A DNA stretch of 12,453 nt from an uncultured bacterium (lineage in GTDB: Bacteria; Bacillota; Negativicutes; Acidaminococcales; Acidaminococcaceae): positions 1 to 12,453 of the forward strand of contig CAJMQS010000056.1 of NCBI GenBank assembly GCA_905215645.1, in the 5' to 3' direction. A model generated the notes under the pieces. That model was not told the DNA's origin and ran no database searches. It saw nothing but the letters and a program-made list of their open reading frames with translations. Positions 5,193 through 12,402 of the stretch are shown piece by piece; position 1 is the first letter of the stretch; every line of letters starts with the position of its first letter. Made by a program: the position numbers and the translations under genes.

Positions 5193-7736
5193 ATGCAGGC
5201 AGAACGCTTGAGTGATGAAGTGCGTGGATTGTTGGAAGCTGCCCAGCAGCAAGCCGTTATGAATTACAACCAGGAACTGACCACCGTCCATCTGCTGTCT
5301 GCCATGTGCAGCCAGCCGGACGGGTTCTTCAAGTTCGTCCTGAAGAGCCTGAACGTGGATGAGGCCCAGTTCAGCCGGGAAGTGGACCGTCTCCTGAAGC
5401 AGATCCCTTCTGTGAAGGGGTCCGATCAGCTGAGCATGAGCACGGGTCTGGCCCGGGTGTTCGCTTTGGCGGAAAAGGCCGCGGGCCAGAACCCGGTGAC
5501 CGCGTCCCATCTGCTGGCCGCCCTGTGTGAGGACGGGGATACGGAAGTGGTGAACCTGTGCAAAAAGTACGGGATCACCCGCAGTGCCATCCGTGGCCTG
5601 ATCGATAAATATGAAAACAACGGGGATGCGGACGAAAACCGCAAGACTCTGGAGAAATTCGGCCAGGACCTGACCCAGAAAGCCCGGGACGGGAAACTGG
5701 ATCCGGTGATCGGCCGTGACGATGAGATCCGCCGGACCATCGAAATCCTATCCCGCCGGAAAAAGAACAACCCGGTGCTGATCGGTGAACCGGGCGTAGG
5801 CAAGACCGCCATTGTGGAAGGCCTGGCCCGCCGGATCGTGGCCGGAGATGTGCCGGAATCCCTGAAGAACAAGACCCTGTATGCCCTGGACCTGGCGTCC
5901 TTGGTGGCTGGGGCCAAGTACAGAGGGGAATTTGAGGAACGGCTGAAGAAAGTCCTGAAGATCGTGTCCGATTCCGCCGGCCAGATCATCATGTTCATCG
6001 ATGAACTGCATACGGTGGTGGGGGCCGGGGCTTCCGAAGGCTCCATGGATGCCGGGAACATCCTGAAACCCATGCTGGCCAGAGGGGAACTCCGGTGCAT
6101 CGGTGCCACCACCCTGAAGGAATACCGGAAGTACATCGAAAAGGATTCCGCCCTGGAACGGCGTTTCCAGCCGGTTCTGGTGAAGGAACCCAGTGTGGAG
6201 GATACTATTTCTATCCTGAGAGGGCTGAAGGAACGGTATGAAGTCCATCATGGGGTACGGATCAAGGACTCTGCCCTGGTGGCTGCGGCCACGCTGAGCA
6301 ACCGGTACATCAATGATCGGTTCCTGCCGGACAAGGCCATCGACCTGGTGGATGAAGCCGCCGCCCGTCTCCGGGTGGAAATCGACTCCATGCCTACGGA
6401 ACTGGATGAAAGCCGCCGGCGGATGCTCCAGCTCCAGATCGAGGAACAGGCCCTGTCCAAGGAAGAGGACGATGCATCTAAGGCCCGTCTGGAAAAGATC
6501 AAGGAAGAACTGGCTAAACTGAAAAGTGAGAACGATAAGCTCATGGACCAGTGGAAGGCTGAAAAGGGCGGCATTGCCAAGATCCGTCAGGTAAAGAAGG
6601 ATATGGACAATGTGAAGAAGGAAATGGAAGAAGCGGAACGGTCCTACGACCTGAACCGTTTGGCGGAATTGAAGTACGGCAAGCTGCCGGAACTCCAGAA
6701 ACAGCTGGCGGCTCTGGAAAAAGAGGAACATTCCGACAAGCGCCTGCTGAAAGAAGAAGTGGACGAGGATGATATCGCCAAGGTGGTCAGCACCTGGACA
6801 GGAATCCCTGTGAACCGTCTGATGGAAGGGGAAAAGAAGAAACTGGCTCATCTGCCGGAAATCCTCCACAAACGGGTGATCGGCCAGGACGAAGCGGTGG
6901 AAGCCGTCAGCGAAGCCGTCATCCGGGCCCGGGCCGGGATTAAGGATCCCAACAAGCCCATCGGCTCCTTCATCTTCCTGGGGCCTACCGGTGTGGGCAA
7001 GACCGAACTGGCTAAAGCCCTGGCAGAAGTGCTGTTCAATGATGAGAAGAGCATCATCCGGATCGATATGAGTGAATACATGGAGAAACACACGGTGTCC
7101 CGTCTGATCGGTGCCCCTCCTGGCTATGTGGGCTATGAAGAAGGGGGCCAGCTGACGGAAGCGGTGCGGCGTCATCCGTATTCCGTGATCCTGTTCGATG
7201 AAATCGAAAAGGCTCACCCGGATGTGTTCAACGTGCTGCTGCAGGTGCTGGACGACGGCCGTCTGACCGATGGCCAGGGCCGGATGGTGGACTTCAAGAA
7301 CACCCTGATCATCATGACCAGTAACCTGGGTTCCCATGAGATCATGGAAAAGAAGGGCGCCATCAGCAAGGACGAAGTCCGGAGCATGCTGATGAAGTTC
7401 TTCCGGCCGGAATTCCTGAACCGGGTGGACGACATTGTGGTGTTCAAACCGCTCCAGGAAGAACAGCTGAAGGATATCGTACGGCTGATCCTGAACCATC
7501 TGGGCAGCCGGCTGCACAGCCAGCTGGAACTGACCCTGACGGCCACCGACGAAGCCATCGCCTACCTGGCCAAAGCCGGGTTCGACCCTGCTTTTGGGGC
7601 CCGTCCTCTGAAGAGACTGATTGTCCACACGGTGGAAACCGTAGTGAGCAACAAAATCGTACGGGGCGAGATCCAGAGGGGGGATCATATCGAAGTGGTT
7701 CTCCAGAACGGGAACATCGATGTGGTGAAGAAGTGA
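5193..7736 (+). CDS. clpB: ATP-dependent disaggregase ClpB
   Basis: An 847-residue Hsp100 chaperone of full length. As a hexamer in the cytoplasm it threads aggregated proteins through its pore with DnaK help. Visible domains are the N-terminal Clp repeat domain (1 to about 145); first AAA+ module with Walker A GEPGVGKT (198-205, K204) and Walker B with D270/E271; the long coiled-coil middle domain (about 400-515, rich in E, K, L and Q) that separates ClpB from ClpA and ClpX; and the second AAA+ module with Walker A GPTGVGKT (597-604, K603), Walker B D669/E670 and the C-terminal D2 domain. All nucleotide-site residues are present. The middle domain has the full length expected for DnaK-dependent ClpB rather than the shorter one of ClpC. 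The start follows GGAGGTG (5180-5186), six bases upstream of ATG. It is monocistronic, with its own promoter and terminator. Confidence 0.97.
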   Translation: MQAERLSDEVRGLLEAAQQQAVMNYNQELTTVHLLSAMCSQPDGFFKFVLKSLNVDEAQFSREVDRLLKQIPSVKGSDQLSMSTGLARVFALAEKAAGQNPVTASHLLAALCEDGDTEVVNLCKKYGITRSAIRGLIDKYENNGDADENRKTLEKFGQDLTQKARDGKLDPVIGRDDEIRRTIEILSRRKKNNPVLIGEPGVGKTAIVEGLARRIVAGDVPESLKNKTLYALDLASLVAGAKYRGEFEERLKKVLKIVSDSAGQIIMFIDELHTVVGAGASEGSMDAGNILKPMLARGELRCIGATTLKEYRKYIEKDSALERRFQPVLVKEPSVEDTISILRGLKERYEVHHGVRIKDSALVAAATLSNRYINDRFLPDKAIDLVDEAAARLRVEIDSMPTELDESRRRMLQLQIEEQALSKEEDDASKARLEKIKEELAKLKSENDKLMDQWKAEKGGIAKIRQVKKDMDNVKKEMEEAERSYDLNRLAELKYGKLPELQKQLAALEKEEHSDKRLLKEEVDEDDIAKVVSTWTGIPVNRLMEGEKKKLAHLPEILHKRVIGQDEAVEAVSEAVIRARAGIKDPNKPIGSFIFLGPTGVGKTELAKALAEVLFNDEKSIIRIDMSEYMEKHTVSRLIGAPPGYVGYEEGGQLTEAVRRHPYSVILFDEIEKAHPDVFNVLLQVLDDGRLTDGQGRMVDFKNTLIIMTSNLGSHEIMEKKGAISKDEVRSMLMKFFRPEFLNRVDDIVVFKPLQEEQLKDIVRLILNHLGSRLHSQLELTLTATDEAIAYLAKAGFDPAFGARPLKRLIVHTVETVVSNKIVRGEIQRGDHIEVVLQNGNIDVVKK

Positions 7737-7740
7737 ATGA

Positions 7741-7780
7741 AAATAGGGGCTGTTGCCTGGGCAACAGCCCCTATTTTTTT
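7741..7780. terminator. Strong terminator of clpB, shared with ohrR
   Basis: A perfect 16-bp stem pairs 7741-7756 with 7761-7776, including GGGGCTGTTGC/GCAACAGCCCC, around the 4-nt loop CTGG. T residues continue to 7780. On the minus strand the stem is followed by TATTTT, so it probably also ends the convergent ohrR transcript, whose stop codon is 16 bp away. Confidence 0.93.
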
Positions 7781-7795
7781 GTCAGCAGCCCCTTT

Positions 7796-8254
7796 TTATC
7801 CTTCCAAAGAATGGATGATCCGGTACAGCTTTTCTTTCAGGTCGGCCACTTCTTCGGCTGTGAACAGAGGCCCTTTCCGGTTGATCAGGCAGCCCATGGC
7901 ATGGGGGACTGCCAGGGCTTTGTCCCGGAGGGCCGTTCCTTCCGGGGTGATATCCACCACCACCACCCGTTCGTCATCGGGCTTCCGGGAGCGCTTCACA
8001 TAGCCCTGGGCCTCCAGCTTTTTCAGCACCGGGGTCAGGGTCCCGGAATCCAGGAACAGACGCTTTCCCAGATCATGCATGGTAATGGTCTTTTCTTCCC
8101 ACAGGACCATCATGGTTACGTATTGGGCATAGGTAAGGCCGATTTCTTTCAGGAAGGGAGTGTAGGCAGCCACGATCTTCCGTGCGCTGGCGTACAGGGG
8201 AAAGCAGAGCTGGTTTTTCAGCAGCAGGGGATTGCAGGGATTCTTTTCATTCAT
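7796..8254 (-). CDS. ohrR: OhrR-type MarR-family organic hydroperoxide sensor
   Basis: A winged-helix repressor of 152 residues. The N-terminal stretch NQLCFPLYASARK is the OhrR signature, with the peroxidatic C17 and, at the spacing of Bacillus OhrR, the two tyrosines (Y21, Y31) that hydrogen-bond the cysteine. The recognition region LDSGTLTPVLKKLE (about 68-81) and the wing motif DDERVVVV (93-100) are also typical of OhrR. A second cysteine, C122, lies 105 residues after C17, the same distance as C22 and C127 in the two-cysteine Xanthomonas OhrR, which forms an intersubunit disulfide when oxidised. A third cysteine, C7, is not a family feature. GGAGG (8265-8269) precedes the ATG by 10 bases. 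It is divergent from rubrerythrin, with a palindrome between them, so it probably represses that gene and itself. No ohr peroxidase gene is in the window. Confidence 0.88.
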   Translation of the reverse strand: MNEKNPCNPLLLKNQLCFPLYASARKIVAAYTPFLKEIGLTYAQYVTMMVLWEEKTITMHDLGKRLFLDSGTLTPVLKKLEAQGYVKRSRKPDDERVVVVDITPEGTALRDKALAVPHAMGCLINRKGPLFTAEEVADLKEKLYRIIHSLEG

Positions 8255-8296
8255 ATTGATAAAACCTCCGGTACAGAAAACTTTTCATTGGAATTT

Positions 8297-8325
8297 ATTG
8301 TAACAGGAAAAAACGATGAAAACAA
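8297..8325 (-). promoter_or_regulatory. Promoter of ohrR
   Basis: On the minus strand TTGTTT (8325-8320) and TACAAT (8302-8297) are 17 bp apart. TG one base before the -10 makes it an extended -10 promoter. Transcription would start near 8290, and the shared palindrome lies only five bases upstream of the -35. Confidence 0.6.
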
Positions 8326-8329
8326 AATA

Positions 8330-8350
8330 AAATTTAATAAAATTAAATTT
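8330..8350. promoter_or_regulatory. Palindromic operator candidate between ohrR and rubrerythrin
   Basis: AAATTTAAT (8330-8338), a three-base spacer, and ATTAAATTT (8342-8350) form a perfect 9-bp inverted repeat. The motif AAATTAAAT occurs at 8340-8348 and again at 8355-8363, 15 bp apart, inside the rubrerythrin spacer. The palindrome overlaps the rubrerythrin -35 and abuts the ohrR -35, the ideal place for a repressor acting both ways. A+T-rich palindromes around AATTAAATT are typical OhrR sites. Binding is inferred. Confidence 0.65.
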
Positions 8351-8377
8351 GACAAAATTAAATAAATCGGGTATACT
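8349..8377 (+). promoter_or_regulatory. Sigma-A type promoter of rubrerythrin
   Basis: TTGACA (8349-8354) and TATACT (8372-8377) are 17 bp apart, a near-consensus promoter. Transcription should start near 8384, leaving a leader of about 79 nt. Confidence 0.82.
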
Positions 8378-8382
8378 GATTT

Positions 8383-8439
8383 CCGTAAGAGGCCAACGGG
8401 CCATACGGACAACAGAAAAGTACCGCTAATGAGGCAGTA
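8383..8439 (+). other. Structured leader of the rubrerythrin mRNA
   Basis: At the predicted 5' end CCGTA (8383-8387) pairs with TACGG (8404-8408) and GGCC (8391-8394) with GGCC (8399-8402). A second small hairpin pairs 8421-8426 with 8434-8439, with one mismatch. No T tract follows and the ribosome site at 8449-8454 stays open. A 5' stabilising structure is possible; it matches no riboswitch class I know. Confidence 0.35.
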
Positions 8440-8462
8440 AGGGAAAACAGGAGGAAAAGACA

Positions 8463-9008
8463 ATGAGCATTTACGGACAGGCAAAAGGAACGGAACTGGA
8501 AGCAATGACGAAAGGGGCCATGCAGGCAGAAGCCAACGGCACCATGATGTATTACGCCCTGGCTCGGCTAGCCAAGGAACAGGGCTACGATGATCTGGTC
8601 CCCCTGTTCATCGAAGCCGCCAACCAGGAAGCGGTCCATGCGGGCTTCTACGCCGTGATCAGCGGGAAATATCCCCAGGATTTCTGGGGCCTGGTGAAAA
8701 CCCTCCAGAAGGCGGAAACCAATGGGGAAGCCCAGGTGAAAGCCATGGCGGACAAGGTGCGGGCTGCCGGTTTTGCCGAAGCTGCTGACGAAATGGAAGT
8801 GTTTGCCAAACAGGAAGGCCACCATGGGAAACTGATGGCGGAAATCCTGGCCCGGTATCCTCAGGCAGAGAAAAAGGAAAAGGCCAAAAAGGTGTATGTG
8901 TGCCCGGTCTGCGGCTATGAATACGAAGGGGACATCAACAGCGAAAGCGACGACTGGGTCTGCCCTCTCTGCGGTCAGCCCAAGAGCGTGTTCAAAGAAG
9001 TGAAATAA
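8463..9008 (+). CDS. rbr: Rubrerythrin
   Basis: A cytoplasmic non-haem iron peroxidase of 181 residues that reduces H2O2 with electrons from rubredoxin or NADH-linked donors, a main oxygen defence of strict anaerobes. Residues 1 to about 135 are a ferritin-like four-helix bundle carrying diiron ligand candidates E23 (AEAN), E56-xx-H59, E85/E89 and E118-xx-H121. Residues 144-181 are a C-terminal rubredoxin-like domain with the FeS4 cysteines CPVCG (C147, C150) and CPLCG (C167, C170). This domain order is that of classical rubrerythrin rather than reverse rubrerythrin. The start follows AGGAGG (8449-8454), eight bases before ATG. It is alone in its transcription unit, divergent from ohrR, which probably represses it until peroxide is sensed, and ends at a hairpin at 9022-9062. 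Confidence 0.95.
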   Translation: MSIYGQAKGTELEAMTKGAMQAEANGTMMYYALARLAKEQGYDDLVPLFIEAANQEAVHAGFYAVISGKYPQDFWGLVKTLQKAETNGEAQVKAMADKVRAAGFAEAADEMEVFAKQEGHHGKLMAEILARYPQAEKKEKAKKVYVCPVCGYEYEGDINSESDDWVCPLCGQPKSVFKEVK

Positions 9009-9021
9009 GAGGATGAGAAAC

Positions 9022-9062
9022 AGGGGGGTGCTGCACAGAACGTGCAGGACCCCTCTATTTTT
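9022..9062 (+). terminator. Terminator of rubrerythrin
   Basis: CTGCAC (9031-9036) pairs with GTGCAG (9042-9047), and after a G/G mismatch the stem continues from 9022-9029 to 9049-9056 as a G-run against a C-run. TATTTTT follows to 9062. The stem overlaps the stop codon of the convergent lysR-type gene (9055-9057). The minus strand has only a poor T tract, so its use by that gene is doubtful. Confidence 0.82.
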
Positions 9063-9933
9063 CAGCAAAATTCTGCAGCAGCAGCTCCTGGAAGGCCTGG
9101 ACTGCCGGGGAAAACTGGTGGTCTTTTTTCCAGATCAGGGACAGCTGGTCGGTGAGCGGAGGATTGCAGGGCCGGAAGCACAGGGGGGACCCGATGGTAT
9201 TGATCAGGCCGTCGAAGCCCATGGCGCAGCCCAGGCCTCCGGCCACCATTTTCGCCGCATTGGTCAGCAGGGTATAGGTGCCGATGATGTTCAGCTCTTC
9301 CACCGGCTTTCCCAGCCAGGTCTGGAGCATCCCGGATTTCAGGGCCTGCTGGGACAGGATCAGGGGCAGGTCCCGGACCTGTTCCGGGGACAGGCTGGGC
9401 TCCGCGGCCAGGGGATGGGTCCGGGGCAGCAGGATGCCCCACCGGTCTTCCTGATCCAGGGGCACGCTTTCAAATTTTTCCGGGTCCGAAGGGCCGTACA
9501 CCAGCCCCAGATCCAGGAGCCCCTTGTTCAGCCGTTCCCGGACTCCTTCTGCGTCGCTGCTGAAGATCCGGTACCGGATCCCCGGATGCTGACGGGAAAA
9601 TCCCACTGCCACCTGGGAAATCAGCCGGATCACGTCGGTTTCCCCGGTGCCCAGGTAAATATCCCCGGCGATTTCGGCGGAGGAACGGATCTCGGACCGG
9701 GTCTTCCGGTACAGTTCCAGCAGTTCTTCTGCCCGTTTCCGGAACAGGATCCCTTCCGGAGTCAGGGACAGTCGGCGGTTTTCCCGGTAGAACAGGGGTC
9801 TGCCCAGTTCTTCTTCCAGGGCTTTCAGCTGCCGGGACAGGGTGGGCTGGGTAATATGGATGATCTGGGCTGCCCGGGTGACGTTGTTTTCCCGGGCAAT
9901 CACCAGAAAATTTTCCAGAGTTTCCATATCCAT
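9055..9933 (-). CDS. LysR-type transcriptional regulator
   Basis: A cytoplasmic regulator of 292 residues, the usual size for the family. Residues about 3-62 are the winged helix-turn-helix (LENFLVIARENNVTRAAQ, then the recognition helix QPTLSRQLKALEEEL and the LFYRENRR wing). From about 90 to the end lies the two-lobed periplasmic-binding-protein-like effector domain, starting near IYLGTGETDV. The start at 9933 has AGGTG six bases upstream; ATG at 9927 is a possible alternative, and upstream in-frame codons would run through the promoter. It is divergent from the alcohol dehydrogenase operon, the classical arrangement in which a LysR protein activates the neighbouring operon on binding a metabolite of that pathway and represses itself. 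The effector is not predictable from sequence. Confidence 0.92.
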   Translation of the reverse strand: MDMETLENFLVIARENNVTRAAQIIHITQPTLSRQLKALEEELGRPLFYRENRRLSLTPEGILFRKRAEELLELYRKTRSEIRSSAEIAGDIYLGTGETDVIRLISQVAVGFSRQHPGIRYRIFSSDAEGVRERLNKGLLDLGLVYGPSDPEKFESVPLDQEDRWGILLPRTHPLAAEPSLSPEQVRDLPLILSQQALKSGMLQTWLGKPVEELNIIGTYTLLTNAAKMVAGGLGCAMGFDGLINTIGSPLCFRPCNPPLTDQLSLIWKKDHQFSPAVQAFQELLLQNFAEK

Positions 9934-9954
9934 GGGAATCACCTCTTTTTTTGC

Positions 9955-9960
9955 ATTATA
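9955..9960 (-). promoter_or_regulatory. -10 element of the lysR-type gene promoter
   Basis: On the minus strand a consensus TATAAT (9960-9955) is preceded by TG one base away (extended -10). The -35 at 9983-9978 (TATTCA) is weak, as is common for regulated or extended -10 promoters. Confidence 0.6.
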
Positions 9961-9962
9961 CC

Positions 9963-9977
9963 ATACATAAAACGTAT
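9963..9977. promoter_or_regulatory. LysR-box candidate (T-N11-A dyad)
   Basis: ATAC, seven bases, GTAT (9963-9977) is a dyad containing the T-N11-A pattern of LysR sites. It sits between the divergent promoters, just upstream of the regulator's own -10 and about 24 bp upstream of the alcohol dehydrogenase -35, suiting activation of the operon together with autorepression. Confidence 0.5.
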
Positions 9978-10000
9978 TGAATATCATTAAAACAAAGAAT

Positions 10001-10029
10001 TTTACATGGAAAGACATTTCCCTTATACT
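10001..10029 (+). promoter_or_regulatory. Promoter of the alcohol dehydrogenase-hydrolase operon
   Basis: TTTACA (10001-10006) and TATACT (10024-10029) are 17 bp apart. Transcription would start near 10036, leaving a 40-nt leader with AAGGAG (10063-10068). Confidence 0.72.
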
Positions 10030-10075
10030 GAAGATGTCCAAAGAAAGTAACCAACAAGTGAAAAGGAGAAAATAC

Positions 10076-11245
10076 ATGCTTGGAAATTTTACCTATGAAA
10101 ATCCCACGAAGGTGTTCTTCGGCCGGGGGGCTGTGGAGAATCTGGCCCAGGCCCTGAAACCCTATGGCAGCCAGGTGGTCCTGGTCTATGGAGGCGGTTC
10201 CATTAAAAAGAACGGCATCTATGACGCGGTGTGCAAACAGTTGGAAGCCGCCGGCAAGGATGTGACGGAAATCCCCGGAGTCATGCCCAATCCCACCATC
10301 GACAAACTCCGGGAGGGCATTGCCGTTGCCCGGCAGCACAAGGCGGACTTCATCCTGGCCGTAGGAGGCGGGTCCTGCATCGACTACGCCAAGGCCCTGG
10401 CCATGTCCATCCATGAAGAGGAAGACCCCTGGGACAAATATTTTATGCGGTTCGAAGAACCCACCTGTGAAGTGGTCCCGGTAGGCTGCGTGCTCACCAT
10501 GGTGGGCACCGGGTCCGAAATGAACGCCGGTTCCGTGATTACCAATCCGGCAACTAAGGAAAAACGGGGCAAAGCCTTTGCCGATGCCCGGGTATTCCCC
10601 CGGTTTGCCATCATGGATCCGTCGTACACCATGACCCTGCCCCAGTACCAGATGGTCTCCGGAATCTACGACATGTTCAACCACATCTGTGAACAGTATT
10701 TTTCCGGCATCGATGACAACACCAGTGACTATCTGGCAGAAGGCCTTATGCGGTCCGTGATCCACGCCAGCCGGATCGCCCTCCGGAATCCCCGGGATTA
10801 TGAAGCTCGGAGCAATCTGATGTGGGATGCCACCTGGGCCCTGAACACCCTGATCGCCAAAGGCAAGACCACCGACTGGATGGTCCACATGCTGGGCCAG
10901 GCGGTGGGCGGGGTCACCAATGCAGCCCACGGCATGACCCTGGCGGCAGTGTCCCAGGCCTACTACCGGCATATCCTGCCATACGGCCTGCCCAAATTCA
11001 AACGGTTTGCGGAAGCGGTGTGGAATGTGGATCCCGCCGGCAAAAGCGACCGGACAATCGCGGAAGAAGGGCTCCAGGCCATGGAAGCCTGGATGGAAGA
11101 ACTGGGGCTGGCCCGGAACCTGCGGGAACTGGGGGCCACCGAAGCCATGATCCCGGCCATGGTCAAGGGGACTCTGATCCTGGACGGCGGCTATAAAGTG
11201 CTGGACCAAAAGGAAATCGAAGAGATTTTCCGGGAAAGCCTGTAA
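10076..11245 (+). CDS. Iron-containing alcohol dehydrogenase, YqhD/butanol dehydrogenase type
   Basis: A cytoplasmic group III alcohol dehydrogenase of 389 residues that interconverts aldehydes or ketones and alcohols with NAD(P)H. It has an N-terminal nucleotide-binding domain with YGGGS (38-42) and the hallmark GGGSxxDxAK (97-106), and a C-terminal helical metal domain. The four metal ligands expected for the YqhD/BdhA branch are all present: D199, H203, H271 and H285. The YGGGS loop resembles that of NADPH-dependent YqhD, so NADPH preference is likely but not certain. The start at 10076 has AAGGAG seven bases upstream; an in-frame ATG at 10034 would precede the predicted transcript start. 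It is first in an operon with the exported hydrolase (17-bp gap) and divergent from a LysR gene. Substrate candidates are short-chain aldehydes of fermentation or detoxification of reactive aldehydes. Confidence 0.92.
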   Translation: MLGNFTYENPTKVFFGRGAVENLAQALKPYGSQVVLVYGGGSIKKNGIYDAVCKQLEAAGKDVTEIPGVMPNPTIDKLREGIAVARQHKADFILAVGGGSCIDYAKALAMSIHEEEDPWDKYFMRFEEPTCEVVPVGCVLTMVGTGSEMNAGSVITNPATKEKRGKAFADARVFPRFAIMDPSYTMTLPQYQMVSGIYDMFNHICEQYFSGIDDNTSDYLAEGLMRSVIHASRIALRNPRDYEARSNLMWDATWALNTLIAKGKTTDWMVHMLGQAVGGVTNAAHGMTLAAVSQAYYRHILPYGLPKFKRFAEAVWNVDPAGKSDRTIAEEGLQAMEAWMEELGLARNLRELGATEAMIPAMVKGTLILDGGYKVLDQKEIEEIFRESL

Positions 11246-11262
11246 AAGGAAAGGAGACGGCA

Positions 11263-12390
11263 ATGAGAATCAGCAAAAAGATGAAAATGGTCCTTTTGAC
11301 GGCGGTGTTGGGCACCTGCCTGCTGCAGATGGGAGGAGGCAGAGAAGCCATGGCAGCTGCACAAACGGCAAAACCGGCCAGCGAAATGCTGAGCCCGGGA
11401 GTGAAGACGGAAAAACTCCATCTGACCCAGAAATGGGATAAAGTGTTCCCTAAAAGCGACAAGGTGGATCATCAGAAAGTGACCTTCCACAATCGGTATG
11501 GGATTACCTTGGCGGCGGACCTGTACACCCCCAAAGGGATGAAAGCCGGGGAAAAACGGGCAGCCATTGCCGTGAGCGGTCCTTTCGGAGCGGTAAAGGA
11601 ACAGTCTTCCGGACTTTATGCCCAGCAGCTGGCGGAACGGGGATACATCACCCTGGCCTTTGATCCTTCCTTTACCGGGGAAAGCGGCGGCAATGTACGG
11701 AACGTGGCTTCTCCGGACATCAACACGGAAGACTTTTCCGCAGCGGTGGATTTCCTGGCCAACCAGAAGGATGTGGACGCCAACCGGCTGGGGCTCCTGG
11801 GGATCTGCGGTTTCGGGGGCATCGCCCTCAATGACGCGGCCATGGATACCCGGGTGAAGGCCACGGTAAGCTCCACCATGTACGACATGACCCGGGTGCT
11901 GGCCAATGGGTACTATGATAAGGAAGACAGTCCGGAACAGCGTCATCAGAAGCTGGCAATCATGAATGACCAGCGGACGGAAGACTATAAAAACGACACC
12001 TTTGCCCGGGCCGGGGCCAACCTGAAACCGGAAGAACTGAAGCCGGACACCCCGGAATTCATCAAACAGTACACTGCCTACTATGAAACCAAGAGAGGCT
12101 TCCATCCCCGGTCCGTGAATTCGGTAGGGGGCTGGAACAAGACCTTTGCCCTGTCCTTCATCAACTTGCCCTTCCTCCAACGGAGCAGCGAGATCCAGAG
12201 CGCGGTGATGGTGATTGCCGGGGAGAAGGCCCATTCCCGGTATTTCAGCGAGGATGCCTTCAAGAAACTGAAGGGCAGCAACAAGGAGCTGGTGATCGTG
12301 CCGGGAGCCACCCATACGGACCTGTACGACCAGCTGGACAAGATTCCTTTTGACAAAATCGATCAGTTCTATCAGACGTATTTGAAATAA
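11263..12390 (+). CDS. Exported alpha/beta hydrolase with cysteine at the nucleophile position
   Basis: A protein of 375 residues with a signal peptide: basic start (RISKK), hydrophobic core (9-23) and an AMA-A cleavage site near residue 31. The rest is an alpha/beta hydrolase domain of the YcjY-like group. The nucleophile elbow reads GICGFGG, placing C182 where most relatives of the fold have serine, as in dienelactone hydrolase; the probable catalytic histidine is H351 in GATHTDLYD. The acid may lie near GEKAHS (about 325-330), but I cannot assign it firmly. The start follows AAGGAG (11251-11256), six bases upstream. It is the second gene of the alcohol dehydrogenase operon. A location outside the cytoplasmic membrane suggests hydrolysis of an external ester or amide, but no substrate can be named. 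The CLL stretch at residue 19 is a poor lipobox. Confidence 0.85.
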   Translation: MRISKKMKMVLLTAVLGTCLLQMGGGREAMAAAQTAKPASEMLSPGVKTEKLHLTQKWDKVFPKSDKVDHQKVTFHNRYGITLAADLYTPKGMKAGEKRAAIAVSGPFGAVKEQSSGLYAQQLAERGYITLAFDPSFTGESGGNVRNVASPDINTEDFSAAVDFLANQKDVDANRLGLLGICGFGGIALNDAAMDTRVKATVSSTMYDMTRVLANGYYDKEDSPEQRHQKLAIMNDQRTEDYKNDTFARAGANLKPEELKPDTPEFIKQYTAYYETKRGFHPRSVNSVGGWNKTFALSFINLPFLQRSSEIQSAVMVIAGEKAHSRYFSEDAFKKLKGSNKELVIVPGATHTDLYDQLDKIPFDKIDQFYQTYLK

Positions 12391-12402
12391 GAGAGCCGAG
12401 GG

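Noticed and set aside
5748..7688. Minus-strand open frame of 646 codons inside clpB
   Set aside because: The translation is rich in His, Phe, Gln and Gly, typical of an antisense shadow, and every clpB motif lies on the plus strand.
7741..7798. Possible alternative pairing on the minus strand (GGGGCTGCTG near the ohrR stop with CAACAGCCCC) as an antiterminator
   Set aside because: The 16-bp terminator stem is far more stable, and the extra copy gives only a mismatched partner.
8429..8440. Three-codon ORF (ATG AGG CAG TAA) in the rubrerythrin leader
   Set aside because: It has no ribosome site and is too short to judge.
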